From contig CAJNYU010003365.1 of assembly GCA_905331475.1 (NCBI GenBank), positions 145,546 through 209,545 on the forward strand: a stretch of 64,000 nucleotides of DNA, written 5' to 3'. The notes below the pieces were generated by a model. That model was not told where the DNA came from. It searched no databases and saw only the letters and a list, made by a program, of their open reading frames with translations. Positions 12,269-23,815 of this stretch are shown in pieces. The DNA is from Rotaria socialis (lineage: Eukaryota > Rotifera > Eurotatoria > Philodinida > Philodinidae). Position numbers and translations under genes: made by a program. Each line of letters begins with the position of its first letter. Within the stretch, counting starts at the first letter, position 1.

Positions 12269-13099
12269 GATTGTGTAGGATTATAATCGATAGATAGACT
12301 TGGATATTGTTGAAATATTTCTTCTTCACCATTCACATAATAAATTGTACTTGTATCACTTGTATGTAAACGTAATTTTGCATGAACTATCCAATAGTCA
12401 AGTTCAAAAGACATTTCCAAACGAAGTGTACGAATAGCCGGTAGGCTTATTTCAGCTGGTATATTCATATAACGTTCGTTTATGAACAATCCACATTTCG
12501 TATCTACGAAATAGAAAATAAATTGAAATAAATGCGTTCGAAACGAGACCCCAACGGGCGTGTAACTCAGCGGTAGAGTGTTCGCTTTGCATGCGAAAAG
12601 TCTTGGGTTCAAGCCCCAACTCGTCCAATTCCTTTTTAACCGAAAAAAAATACTTACCGTGAAGAATATTTTTTGCTTCTCCACTATCCGAACATTTATC
12701 CGATAGCTATGAATGAATTTGTTTATTTTGTTGTTGATCGAATGGAAGAAGTGAACACACACCTAATACTGGATTTTCATCGTCATCATCGTCCGTTTCG
12801 TCTGTAGTTGAATCTGATGGCTGATGAAAAACACTACCAAATGATTGTTGTGTAATAAGTTGTTTTGCTAATTGATTTGGATCAAGAATGGATTTTTTTA
12901 TTGAATTACCAAAAGATTGTTCAAGAAAATAGAGAATTGCTGAATGATCCGTATCGACGAGAGAACGAGCCTCTAAATCTATTTGAATATTTTCTTGTTC
13001 ATTTGATTCTTCTTGGTCGCTATCATTCTCGGGTGATGAAGATGAGCTTGAAGGTTCTGGTTCGGAATTAGGTTTTTGTTTTTTAGATGGACGAGGCAT
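12148..13099 (-). CDS. BCCIP: BCCIP / Bcp1 family protein, with an in-frame TAG
   Basis: Met at 13099 opens an acidic Ser/Glu-rich N-terminus, then the family region IDLEARSLVDTDHSAILYFL and ENPVLGVCSLLPF (compare the BCCIP region ending GFISLL). The C-terminal exon (12503-12148) has INERYMNIPAEISLP, matching the BCCIP SERFINVPPQIALP block, and GEEEIFQQYPSLSIDYNP. A 154-bp intron (12504-12657) has GT-AG ends and matching phase, and contains a tRNA gene on the other strand. The frame before this intron is broken by TAG at 12707-12709. Readthrough is otherwise in phase (LSDKCSDSGEAKNILH). A 54-bp intron ending in TTCATAG would remove the stop but also removes the conserved LGVCSLLPF tail. The family acts in ribosome biogenesis, uL14 chaperoning and genome maintenance. 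A (TTA)n run at about 12240-12267 encodes polyasparagine. Confidence 0.82.
12556..12627 (+). tRNA. tRNA-Ala (anticodon TGC)
   Basis: A full cloverleaf can be drawn. The acceptor is GGGCGTG with CTCGTCC (one G-T pair and one T-T mismatch at the sixth pair), followed by discriminator A. The D stem is ACTC/GAGT. The anticodon stem TTCGC/GCGAA encloses the loop TTTGCAT, giving anticodon TGC. The T stem TTGGG/CCCAA is perfect with loop TTCAAGC. The B box GGTTCAAGCC and an A-box-like TGTAACTCAGCGG are present. It lies inside a BCCIP intron on the opposite strand. There is no intron and no encoded CCA. Confidence 0.92.
12633..12637 (+). terminator. RNA polymerase III terminator of the tRNA gene
   Basis: A run of five T residues lies 6 bp after the tRNA 3' end on the coding strand. 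Confidence 0.75.
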
Positions 13100-13904
13100 G
13101 GAACTGTATAGAAAATTGAATACTGATCTGTACTATTTCATAATTTTTCTTTCATTTACACTAGAATGATTCATGCAGAATTTTGATAGGATAATATGGA
13201 TGAATCAGTTAGATGTGTGAGATTTTGACTCAATACACTCTATACACATCTCTGGAAATACGATGAAAAAACAAACAGTTGTTTTTGAGAATACCACCAT
13301 CAATATATTGTATGAATAGAATAGAAAATTATATTTTGAATAATAGATGCCACTAGTTTATATTTGTATACTCGAAAACATATTATAGTCAATAAACCGC
13401 ACATACTAATCAACATATCGTCATTCAGCTGATTTGTAGGATTATTGGATATTCGAATCTTGCCTTAGAACTATTATGGTACAGTTGTGTACTTCATGAT
13501 AAGACTCATCGCAAAACCATAATCTCCTATTACCAAAAATGAATAGTTTTAATGAAATTTAAAAACAAAGAATGGCTCCTGTTTTCCATGCTTATAGAAT
13601 TTATGAAATCACTGAAGATGATCTTCATGTGATGGTCATAGAAATTTAAGCTGTGAACATGATCATACATATTATAATAGATTTCAAATTAAATTTCATC
13701 ATAAAGACATTAATGACTATGTCTGCCAGTATAGAAAATATGTGAAATTTCAATTAAGATTGATATCTGATACTATTTTTATTTTCCCTATAGACATAGG
13801 TACGAATCAGAAAATTTTATCAAGCCAATAAAAAAAAGTGTAATACCTAATCATTTTTTCATATAGTAAAAATATATTTTTCTTATCATAAAATATTTGC
13901 TTTC
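13100..13904. other. Intergenic upstream of BCCIP
   Basis: No supported gene or RNA. The sequence is AT-rich, and its first bases presumably hold the BCCIP promoter. Confidence 0.5.
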
Positions 13905-14852
13905 CTATGTATTAATGCTTAGAACAGAACTTGAATTGCATTCGACACTAACATAGGAAGTACCTATGTCGAATGATCTGTTCTTTTTCTGTTTGATATT
14001 CCAACTTTCAATAAAAAGTAATGTATGCTTCCGTTCGATTGCTATACAAGTAATAGTCGATACAATACATATAACTGTTATTGAACTAAGTATAACATGT
14101 CCATAAATAACAATCTTATTAACAGGTAAATGAAATATAATTAGAAATAATCGAGCAAGAAATTCGAACAGTAATCCAATAGCCCAAATACTTGTGATTA
14201 TAATACATGAAAGACGAAATGATGAACAGTTTTTATATATCCAGTCATATACTTGAACTACTTCTTCTTTATGGAAAACTTTCCTTGACGAAACTTCCTC
14301 TTGAAGATCTGTGTATCGACTATCAACTTGTTCTTGTTGATCACAAAATATATGTTCAGGTAATCCAACATCTTCTCGATTTGTTGGAACTAAATCTTGA
14401 TACATATAATAACCAACTGGACGTAAGCTACAACGATGATGGCAACAATGAAATGGAATCAATGTGATAGCGAATATAATTGAAATAATACCAGTAATAA
14501 CAGATTTTTCTAAGAGTAGTACAATTGGATTACGTGTTATAACGACTACAATACCTGTAATAGCAAAAGTAGTAAAAACTAGAAAGCCAAGTGCATCAAA
14601 TGTGCAAAACAATATGGCTTTAGTAATGACCATAACAAGAGGTGGGGTACCTGCAGCTAATAGTGCATAAACAGGTTTCGTGTGTTTTTGTAGAATAAAA
14701 TATATAACGAGCGGAAGAATAATATCGACAACAATTGCTATAAGAAAATGAGGAATATGATGTTTAAATGTACGCCAAATAGAAAATGTTTTTTTCGCAG
14801 ATACTTCTGACTGTTGATCTGGAGAATAAAATAATTCATATATCGGTAGCAT
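13905..14852 (-). CDS. Multipass membrane protein, VC0807-like family, paralogue 1
   Basis: A single 315-residue frame with about seven hydrophobic helices. The first four-helix block carries IYFILQKHTKPVYALLAAGTPPL, FDALGFLV, NPIVLLLEKSVITGIISIIFAI and LRPVGYYMYQDL. This order (small-residue and PP motif, D-A-LG, LLLEKS-TG, then RP with aromatics) resembles bacterial and fungal VC0807-type membrane proteins, whose function is unknown. A charged loop (about residues 160-205) separates it from two further helices and a cytosolic tail. No intron interrupts the frame. The gene at 16512 is a clear tandem paralogue, alignable over nearly its full length. The start at 14852 is the first Met. The paralogue begins a little differently, so Met1 is uncertain. 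Bacterial or fungal origin is possible but unproven. Confidence 0.75.
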   Translation of the reverse strand: MLPIYELFYSPDQQSEVSAKKTFSIWRTFKHHIPHFLIAIVVDIILPLVIYFILQKHTKPVYALLAAGTPPLVMVITKAILFCTFDALGFLVFTTFAITGIVVVITRNPIVLLLEKSVITGIISIIFAITLIPFHCCHHRCSLRPVGYYMYQDLVPTNREDVGLPEHIFCDQQEQVDSRYTDLQEEVSSRKVFHKEEVVQVYDWIYKNCSSFRLSCIIITSIWAIGLLFEFLARLFLIIFHLPVNKIVIYGHVILSSITVICIVSTITCIAIERKHTLLFIESWNIKQKKNRSFDIGTSYVSVECNSSSVLSINT

Positions 14853-16511
14853 TCCAAGCCAGTTTCTAAAATTTTAATTTCTATAAAAAAAAATCAAAAA
14901 TGTTTAGAGCTTTTTTCCGTGTTATATAGCTAGATTCGAGGAATATATTCTGATTCTTATTCAAGATATGATTTGAGTTTAGATTCGTTTCTCACAATTA
15001 TTCAAATGACGATGCTTCTTCTTAAATAGCACATACATCTACTGTTTAATATTTATTAGAAAAATGAATGATGATACTTTCTGCCAAATTATCATTGTCA
15101 GTTAGTTTTAATAACTTTCTTTTAAACTTTTTGCTATGCTATCGAATTAATCAATTCAGTATATTTAACAGAAAAGATACGTTTTTCATTTCACTAAAAT
15201 TCGACTGTTGTAAATCTTTCAATAAACTTTTAAATAAACATCTGTCATTTTTTCTATTAGAATTTTTGAAATTCAATATGCTCCAATATAGATCTGTTTT
15301 ATTCCTTCTTTTCACTCGACAAGTCTGAACTAGGAAAAGGAAAAATTGTATTTAACCAAATATCCTCTAAGTCTACAATCAAAATAACGATGGGTGTGTG
15401 TTAAAAGAAAGTAAATTCTATATTCAAGAGATTAATAATCATGGTTATGAATAATAATCAAACTAAATGCTAGTAATACTTGCACAGCTCTAATAGGTTT
15501 CTAGAGAAAAAATGATTTATTTGACAATTAAATGTACCGAACGAAAATTGATAATTTTCCATACTAGTAAGATTATGACGAGAATTGCAGTAACTTTCTT
15601 ATGTCAAAATTCAAATATTTTGTGTTTTACTAACGGTAGAATGAAATAGTTGTTATTATTATTTGCATGCATCATTTGAAACAAAGGCTTCGATATGTGC
15701 TGATTTCGAAAATATGGAAAAATACTCACCAAAATACGTTTTACTTGCAGTCACGATGCATGAAAAAGAAAAATTTTACGTTCCTGTTTTAGTTTCTCCT
15801 TTGCTGACTTTTGTATTTCTGTCGATCATTCGAGTCTCATATTGACAGAAGCGTTATGATGTACATTTTGCAATCAATACACATTCGATTATTGTTACGA
15901 AGAATGACGACATATATATCGTCATTTTCGTAATAAATGATGGTTGCTTAACTTCATTCTGCTTTTTTTCTTATGCATCACATTTTACTTGCATATCTAA
16001 TGAATCGAGTACTCTCTGAAGCACATTTTTCTTTCGTTTTTTCCTCACAAAAAGAGAAAATGAATCAATTCAAGTATTTTTTTTTAATGCTTCAAAATAG
16101 TATGTCAATATAAGGTAGATGATAATATGAATGGATTTTATTTAAAATACTATCAATATTAAATCGATTAGCGATACAATAGTGTAGATATAATAGATAA
16201 ATTTTTATTTGATGATTTTAAAATACAAAAATATATTGACCAAAAATAAATAAAAATTGGTATTGTCTGATTTATGGACGATTATTTGATCAAAAACATT
16301 ACTTTAGTGATAATGAAGTTGATAATAATGTATGCGCTCATAAAACTTCATTTTTTTTTATAAAATATTCTTAATGGCTAGGCTATAGTAGATTTATCTG
16401 AAATTTTAGCGAAGAGTTTTGAAGGATATCTTCATTGAACATCAATAGTCAATCGAAATATTTCTCTAAAATGTAATTTTTTTTCTTTTATTAACAATAA
16501 TATACATGGAA
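14853..16511. other. Spacer between the tandem membrane-protein genes
   Basis: AT-rich, with 60-86 codon frames that show no similarity to either neighbour. I see no remnant of a third copy. Confidence 0.5.
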
Positions 16512-17390
16512 CTATTGTACATAAAAATGCTCTTGTTTCCATCGTCCGATGGATATAATTGTTTGTTTTCGTTCTCTAACAACACAAATAATTGTTAATA
16601 AAATACATATCACTGTTAGTGCACTAAGTATGATATTTCCATACATAACTATTTTATTAACAGATAAATGGACTAGAATAAGAGTCAATCGAGCAAGAAA
16701 TTCTGCCAGAAATCCGACTCCCCAAGTACTTGTTATTAAATAACATGAAAAGCGAAATGATGGACAATTTGTATACATCCATTCATATAATTGACCAATT
16801 TCTTCTCTATCAGATATTTTACGTATAAGAACTTCAGATTCACGATCTTCTTCTTCTCCGGTTCGAGTAGATTCTTGATTATTAATGAAGAGATTTGCAG
16901 GTAATCCAACTTGTTCACGATTTGTTGGAATTAAATCTTGATAAAAATAATAGGCAAGTGGTCGTAGATGATAATGATGATGACAACAACAATTAAATGG
17001 AATCAATGATATAGCAAATACAATTGAAACAATCCCAGTAACAAGAGACTTTTCTAATAGAATTATGATAGCATTGTGTGTTATGATAGCAACAATGCCT
17101 GATATAATAAAACCAATAGCAACAAGAAAACCAAGTGCATCAAATGTTCGAGTTAAGATAGCTTTAAGAAGTACCATAAAAAGAGGTGGAGTACCAGCAA
17201 CTATCATTGCATAAACAGGTTTAACATATTTTTGTAGTATAAAATAAATAATAAATGGAAAAATGATATCAACAAGAGTAGTTGCAAGAACACGTGGTAT
17301 ATGACGTTTAAATGCTTGCCATATGGAGAATTGAATATGTGTGTTAACTTGTGTCTGCACAGTAGAAGAAGTTGACTGAGTAGAAGTCAT
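16512..17390 (-). CDS. Multipass membrane protein, VC0807-like family, paralogue 2
   Basis: This 292-residue intronless frame parallels the gene at 13905 motif by motif: IYFILQKYVKPVYAMIVAGTPPL, FDALGFLVA, LLEKSLVTGIVSIVFAISLIPF, CCHHH, LRPLAYYFYQDLIPTNRE, then a charged loop and two to three C-terminal helices. The histidine/cysteine cluster after helix 4 is shared (CCHHRC in the other copy, CCCHHHYH here). The pair arose by tandem duplication. Divergence is largest in the extreme N-terminus, the charged loop and the tail. Function is unknown; membrane location is inferred from hydrophobicity. The start at 17390 is the only upstream Met, and the Ser/Thr-rich leader (about 18 residues) is not a signal peptide. 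Confidence 0.75.
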   Translation of the reverse strand: MTSTQSTSSTVQTQVNTHIQFSIWQAFKRHIPRVLATTLVDIIFPFIIYFILQKYVKPVYAMIVAGTPPLFMVLLKAILTRTFDALGFLVAIGFIISGIVAIITHNAIIILLEKSLVTGIVSIVFAISLIPFNCCCHHHYHLRPLAYYFYQDLIPTNREQVGLPANLFINNQESTRTGEEEDRESEVLIRKISDREEIGQLYEWMYTNCPSFRFSCYLITSTWGVGFLAEFLARLTLILVHLSVNKIVMYGNIILSALTVICILLTIICVVRERKQTIISIGRWKQEHFYVQ

Positions 17391-19556
17391 TGGTTTGTTT
17401 GTCTAAATACCTACAACAAGCAAGATAATTGAGTAGTTGTTGGCTATTTTAATTCGGTAGCTAGATACATTTAACAATAAATAATAAAGAAAAAAATACT
17501 GAATATCTCATGTTTATTTATGAGAATCTGAATTTTCACTTTTGTTGTTTCAATAGCTGTTTTTGATTATGTTTCAAAATTCAATTCATTTCAAATGATT
17601 CAATTCATAATTTGAGTAGAATATGATTACGGATATATTGAATTTTTTAGATAAGAAATGAATAGATATTGATTTGAATCCGTGCAAAATAAACATTACT
17701 ATAGAGATCTTTTTATTCAAAGAGAAAAAATCAATTATTAAAATACTTACGTTTAAAAATGAATTTCAACATTGTATGAGATGATGTTTTCAATGCAAAA
17801 AAATTCGCTTGATTGTTTTCATAGATCAACTTTGATTAAAACGATTATCGAAGCACGTATTTATACGCTAAAATGTATATTATACAGTTGTGTTTTTCTT
17901 CTCTCGTCAGCTCGTGTTTTTTTTGATCGAGGCTACATAGAGAATGAGTCATGCGCGAACAATATTATTAAGACACACGTTTTTTTACTTTACGATATGA
18001 GGCGTTGTCAGTCGGTCATGTGATATTATATTATATATACATGAAGAAAAATGATTGGTATTTATTGTCTAGTGATATATTTTTATTACATAAAATAAAA
18101 TTCGATCATAGATGCTGATGAATTTATTCATAGAGAAGTGATTGAAAAAAATCGTAATATAAATGTAAAGAATACTTTTCTTGTCCCATTATTTGAAGAT
18201 GACTACATGGAATAAATGACTTGAAAATAAGCATTTTGATTAATACACATTTTGACATGAAAATCTGAATTATCATAGAAAACAGCTGGAAAATCATTCA
18301 TCCTGTAGATTCTGTTCCATTTTTTACTTGACGAATGTTTCTTACTTTGTAGTAGATGTTCAAATATGATAAAATAATCTACCAGAGTGGCAGTATTTTG
18401 TTGCATAGATCAATTCAAATAGTTTAATAATTTCATAATACTTCTAATTATTTTTACATAAAATCAATAGCTAGAGCATCCTTTGCAACTACAAAGGAAA
18501 CTTCTTACTATGAAAGAGAGTCACTAAGTGAACCTGCAATTCTAGCAAACATCTATGTTATTTAGATACTAAATGTCCAATTATCTAACGGATTTGTCAC
18601 GAATATACAAGAATCAATTTTCTTTAGGGAAACTATGTATAACTCGTTTTCTATTGATGCTTGACAATCAAATAAAGTCATTTTTAAGTACATTAGTCAA
18701 AAAATGGTAAATGATTCAGCTGTAGATCAATGTCTTCGACATAATTATTTCTTCACTATTCGCATAATCAACTTTATTGCGTTCAAAAATTTCAATATGA
18801 AACAAATTGTAGAAATTTAAATGGTAACAAATCTGATTGACTCTTGGTTTTCGACATTGTAGAAAACTACTGAGATTGCCAAAATGCAACAATTAATTCA
18901 AGATATGAGCAAAGCACTCTAATGTTGCTTTATAATAATAAAAATGAGATGAATATTTCAATCTGTCCATTGTCAGATAACTTTCATATTTACAAATCTT
19001 GAATGAAATTTTGATAATTAGCTAGATAAGATGCTAATGGTTTCTATTTTACATAGTTAAAGTATACAATTAATTCTATCTTTTGTTTTAACAGTCAATA
19101 ATAATCTTCCTTCAATGAAATTCATATAAAATCTTTGACATCAATTTATTGAATATTCGTTCTTATGGAATAAAACGCATCGGTTATGTAAGATTTTTGA
19201 GAAATAAATAATTATTCAACTGAAATATATTTATAGTTAAAGTGATTGAAGAGCTAGTCCAACTGTCTTGCTGAATCAGAGTGTTGTTACTCAATACAGT
19301 ATATATACATTACATGAAAACATAACTATTTGATTGTCATAGCTCTTCATAAATAGCCTACTGGTTAAAAATACACAAAATTCAACATTTATTATTAAAA
19401 GTATCCAATTGAAACATGAAACGAAATTCTATTTTTTTTGTCTGTTCGACAAAATTCTTCCATTACATACAAACCATTAACATACTTCTTGCATACTCCG
19501 TGCGTCCAACCTTTTTTTTACCGTTTTTTCTCATCAACATCAGAAAAGTATTTTAT
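17391..19556. other. Intergenic; no gene recognised
   Basis: About 2.2 kb of AT-rich DNA. Short frames at 17772-18023 and 18203-18406 have no domain or codon pattern suggesting a gene. Confidence 0.5.
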
Positions 19557-21656
19557 TTACATATAGAGTGAAAAATTTTGTTTTGATTTTGCTGCTTCTC
19601 GAAGTTTCATTTTCCCGTCTTCTGATATATTGCAATCTTGCATCCAAAGTTTTTTCAACGATCTATTATGTTGTAACATATCAATGATAGCGTCAACACT
19701 TGCATCACTAATTGATTTATTTACATGAAGTGATAATATTAATAGATTTGAATTTTGATGGTTTACTGTATTAGCTAATAATCGTACACCACGATCACCT
19801 ATTTGATTATTATTCATTCAAATATCACGAATCCAAATTTGAGCAGCAAAGATAACATCTGAATTTTGCCATCGATCTATTTGAAATATTATTGAACAGT
19901 TGACATAACAACTGTTATTCATAATATGGAACTGAACTAAGAAGCCATTCATTCAACATTGTGATTGCTTTTAACTCGAAGACTTCAGACATCACACTTT
20001 TGAAATAATGTACTTTTACAAATAGATTTTAATGGATCAAGTGATGACACGCCCCCGAAGTTTTGCAGAGAAACTGATTTTGTAATTTTGACTAGAAATA
20101 TCTTCTAGGAATAGATCTTAATGAACATCGTTTATTGTCAAAATTCTGAATCTTTTGTTTTTCTTCTATTCTTTTGACGAGAACATAGAATCTACCAATT
20201 CATTCGAGTGATATAAAAATTAATCTACGAATTTGAGCTTTTTTTACGCCCTACCTAAATATGTTTGTCGAGTACTCTAGTAGTCTATCACTTTTTCAAG
20301 TTTAGTCTAGACTTCAATGAAAATGAAGTCAAGATTGATTATGTTATATATGCCCCATCAATTACCAGCCAATGCTAGCCATGTAATTGATCGATTTGTT
20401 TTTAACATTTCAGCCAAATGTTCAGCTCCTTTATCAGTAATGCCATTTGAACCGAGTTCAAGTGATTTAACAATTGACGTATTGGATGATAAAACTTTTG
20501 CTAATGAATGAACACCAAGATCTGATACACAATTATTATGAAAATTTAATTCTTCTAATGTTGTATTTTGTTTTAATGCATCGGCTACAATCGATGCACC
20601 TACTGACGTAATAGAATTATATCCAATATCCAGTCTTGTACATTCTTTTTCAGTTAATGCTTGTTTTACAACAGTTTTCAAATCACGATCAAGCAATTGT
20701 TGTTTTGATAAATCAACTGTTGTACGTGAATGACATTTTGAGATATTGATTTCAAGTTGAGGATTATGATAAGTAAATATATCTGAAATAAAATATCAAA
20801 CTAATATTTTTAACAATTTATAATACTTTATTTTCTTACCCCCTTTAACATTAATTTTATCTGTCAAATGATTAATTTGAGTCTCGTGTTTAGTACAACG
20901 TTCATTGACAAGTATTATTTCATTTTTATCACGTTGAGTTTCAATTTGTCGATCACTTATTTGAGATGTATCTTGCATAATTAATTCTTTTAATTGTTTT
21001 ACTTCGTTTCGTAATGCTTTTAGTTGATTTTTTTGTTGATACAATATTTTATTTAATTGTTCAACATTAGTATTTAAACGTTGATTAGTTTCTTGTAATT
21101 CTTTAAGATGTAATTGATGATTTTTAAGACATTGCTCAGACATATGTTGAATTTTTTCTTTTAAATGACGATTATCTTGCATTATTTCGCAAAGTACAGG
21201 ACGAAGTTGTTCATAAGAACAAGTAAAAATGTGTTGTTTTAATTGTTCACTTGGTCCTGTCCATGGACATTTAATATCTGTAGCCATACAAAAAACAGCT
21301 GCTTTTAGACATGATTTTGTAGCGTGTTTTTCAAATAAACCACGTTGAATATTTGTCATACCACAACTAATACATTTAACAAGTAGACGATCCAGCATAT
21401 TTAAAACTATACGTTCCGTAACTGGTGTTAAATCTTCTAAAACCATTGATTTATTGTTACATTTTGATTTTGCACAAGCTCCACCAGTCTTTTTAATTTT
21501 ATTTTCAATACATACACTACAAAATGTATGTTTACATGGTGTAGAAACTGGCCCAACGAGTGGATTATTACAAAATTCACAATTAAGATCCTTATCAATG
21601 GACGTTTTGTCCATGTATTCAAAATTAGTAGTTGTACTTGGACTTGTGATTGCCAT
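19557..21656 (-). CDS. RING / TRAF-type zinc finger / coiled-coil / leucine-rich repeat protein, interrupted in the LRR
   Basis: Exon 1 (21656-20840) encodes a RING-like domain (CEFCNNPL, CKHTFCSVC, then CAKSKC), a TRAF-like Cys/His region (VKCISCG to KQHIFTCSYEQ) and about 100 residues of coiled coil rich in Gln, Leu and Lys. A 57-bp intron (20839-20783) leads in phase to exon 2 (20782 onward), which holds ribonuclease-inhibitor-type LRRs (LDIGYNSITSVGASIVADAL, LEELNFHNNCVSDLG, KSLELGSNGITDKGAEHL). The frame stops at 20358 within LALAGN. LRR coding resumes at about 19805 with QIGDRGVRLLANTV and ends at 19557. The expected activity is E3 ubiquitin ligase with LRR target recognition; the RING-to-LRR order is unusual. 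Whether the 540-bp break is an intron or an insertion is discussed in the findings. Confidence 0.75.
19806..20359. other. Non-coding segment splitting the LRR region
   Basis: The residues on either side (LALAGN and QIGDRGV) together form a continuous canonical LRR, so this segment appears to sit exactly between two codons. It starts and ends near AAT-containing sequence, suggesting a small target duplication, and contains stops in the LRR frame. GTAATT at the left border and CAAATAG at the right could also act as splice sites. Confidence 0.5.
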
Positions 21657-23312
21657 TTTCTTTAAGAATGAAAAAAAAGTTTATTCTACTTTTTTTCGAA
21701 TTTCCTTCAAAAATATTCGAAATATATGTGATACGAAATGATTTCGAAATTATTATCGTATAACTAAAAGATCGATAAGGGAGAAAGTATAACTTAAACT
21801 TCTTCAACATGAATACAATTCATATTATTACAAATAGTCTTTATGGATGTTATTCAATTAATAATTCATATTTAACTGACAATCATAGCTGTATATACAT
21901 ATTACATTGATTTCTAGGATCTATTCAATGAATAATGCGCATATAAGTGTTTCAAATAGTGCTCTGGTGTTTATATTTGATCTCACTCAAAAGAACTTTA
22001 TCAATAAGTTGGCTCAAGTAAATATTCTAATGTTTTATTATAGTAAAAATATTAAAAAAAAAGAGCTTTTTATGACAAACGTATGATTCCTGTTCAATCG
22101 ACATTCTCTCAATAATAATTTGCTTTCAGTGTAGCAAAGAATTTCTTCCAGCTCATTGAAAAATCACTGATGACGGGACTTTCTCTTTAAACTATTTTAA
22201 GTGAATTATTACAGTAACCTATGAATTCTATTCAATAGTCAATATTTTTCTAGCAGAAAATCATGTTAAAACTATCCTTTGATCTGCTTTCAAGATATAA
22301 TATAAACAAATAATTGCTTTGATAAGTGCTACTATGATACACTTCAGTGAAGTTATATTTTTTCAAATGCAGAGACGCTCTAATTTATCGTATTTTTCAT
22401 TGCAAACAATTTTCTTCATAAAAGTAAATACGTCTCATCTATTGTGTCACATGAAATTTTAATTCAATCGTAATAAAATGTTCAAATAAAACTTGTTTAC
22501 CGATTAAACCTTCATTTCTTTTTTTCTGTCAATCGAATTTGTTTATGTGTAGCAATTGTAACGTTTCGACCAATTGTACATATAGATATATTTATTTAGT
22601 TTTGAGACACATGTCGAACGTCGAGTTCGACATTAGAGATAATTCCATTTTACCTTGAATGTTTTAAAAAGAACGCTGCTAGGTTTTTTTAACCGACACG
22701 TTACTAAAAAGACAACGTGTGAGTAAAATGAAATTTATTCTTCGTTTTGATTCTAAAAAAAGTAATAATTTATGGCAAGATAATTAATTTTCATTCTAAA
22801 GTTATTTAAACTTCATATTTTTCTTTCATATGCATCACATTTATTCAATGAAATTAAAACTTCTCTCTTGCATGTCGGAAATTCGAAGTTTGAACTAGCT
22901 TTATCTTTTGTGCATTTCTTTTTTCTTTTGCCGCTTTTTATATTCAAATGTAAATAATAATAATAATAGAAGACGAAGAAGAAGTAGAATAAAACATGCA
23001 GACTCAACAACGTTATGTGTGCTTCTTTGAAAAGCACTGCATACAATGAAGCAAAATCTACTATTGAAAAATTACAAGACAATATACAACAAAAACAAAT
23101 ATAACTACGTCAATCATTTTGTAAATATATAATTTACATTTTGAGAACTACATTATTGTTTCTCTCAATGTAAACTTCATTCAGGGCGATTATTTTCAAC
23201 ATGACTGTAGATTAGTTTTGAATTCGAAAATATTTAAAAAATTTATCACAGTGACAAATATATATCCAACAATAAATATTATGCTCGCAAGCTAAAGTAC
23301 TTTTGGTATTAT
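21657..23312. other. Intergenic; no gene recognised
   Basis: AT-rich. An 89-codon minus frame (22813-23082) is low in complexity (tyrosine run from a TAA repeat) and is not convincing. Confidence 0.5.
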
Positions 23313-23815
23313 TACCCAGGTCGAGCAATCATATTGTAAGATCTGATAAGATCTTGCATCTGATCTTATATGATCTTGCACGACCCTACGAAAATCTGAC
23401 AAAAAATCGTAGCTCCTAAGATCGGCGATCAATTCGCACAATCAGATTTGTTATGTCTTCTTCTCGCTCACATTATTATACTCAGTTATCAGCGAGACAG
23501 CAACGTGATGGTATGACAACAGAACGGAACAAAAGGATAATCCCCCTTCGCATGGAATCGAACCNCTTATATGATCTTGCACGATCATACGAAAATCCGA
23601 CAAAAAATCGTAGCTCCTAAGATCGGCGATCAATTCGCACAATCAGATTCTTGAAAGATCGTATTGTGTAAGATCTTTCAAGAATCTGATTGTGCGAATT
23701 GATCTCAGATCTCAGGAACTACGATTTTTTGTCAGATTCTTGTAAGATGTCGCCCGTATTCCAAGATCTTGTATGTGCTTCATAAGATCTTGTGTCAGAT
23801 TTTTCGACCTGGGTA
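23313..23815. mobile_element. Inverted-repeat element (MITE-like), copy 2, with internal duplications
   Basis: The ends are TACCCAGGTCGA (23313) and its inverse TCGACCTGGGTA (to 23815), so a TA flanks each CCCAGG terminus. A unit of about 90 bp at 23357-23448 (ATGATCTTGCACGA to CAATTCGCACAATCAGAT) recurs directly at about 23568-23651 and inverted at about 23670-23740. Between the two direct copies is a different 115-bp segment ending at an ambiguous base (N at 23565). Read on the minus strand that segment has GGTTCGATTCC, a tRNA B-box-like motif. The N at a repeat junction suggests the assembly may be imperfect here. Confidence 0.7.

Noticed and set aside
16549-16918. Overlapping frames on both strands within membrane paralogue 2
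   Set aside because: Shadows of the 292-residue gene, which has the paralogue and motif support.
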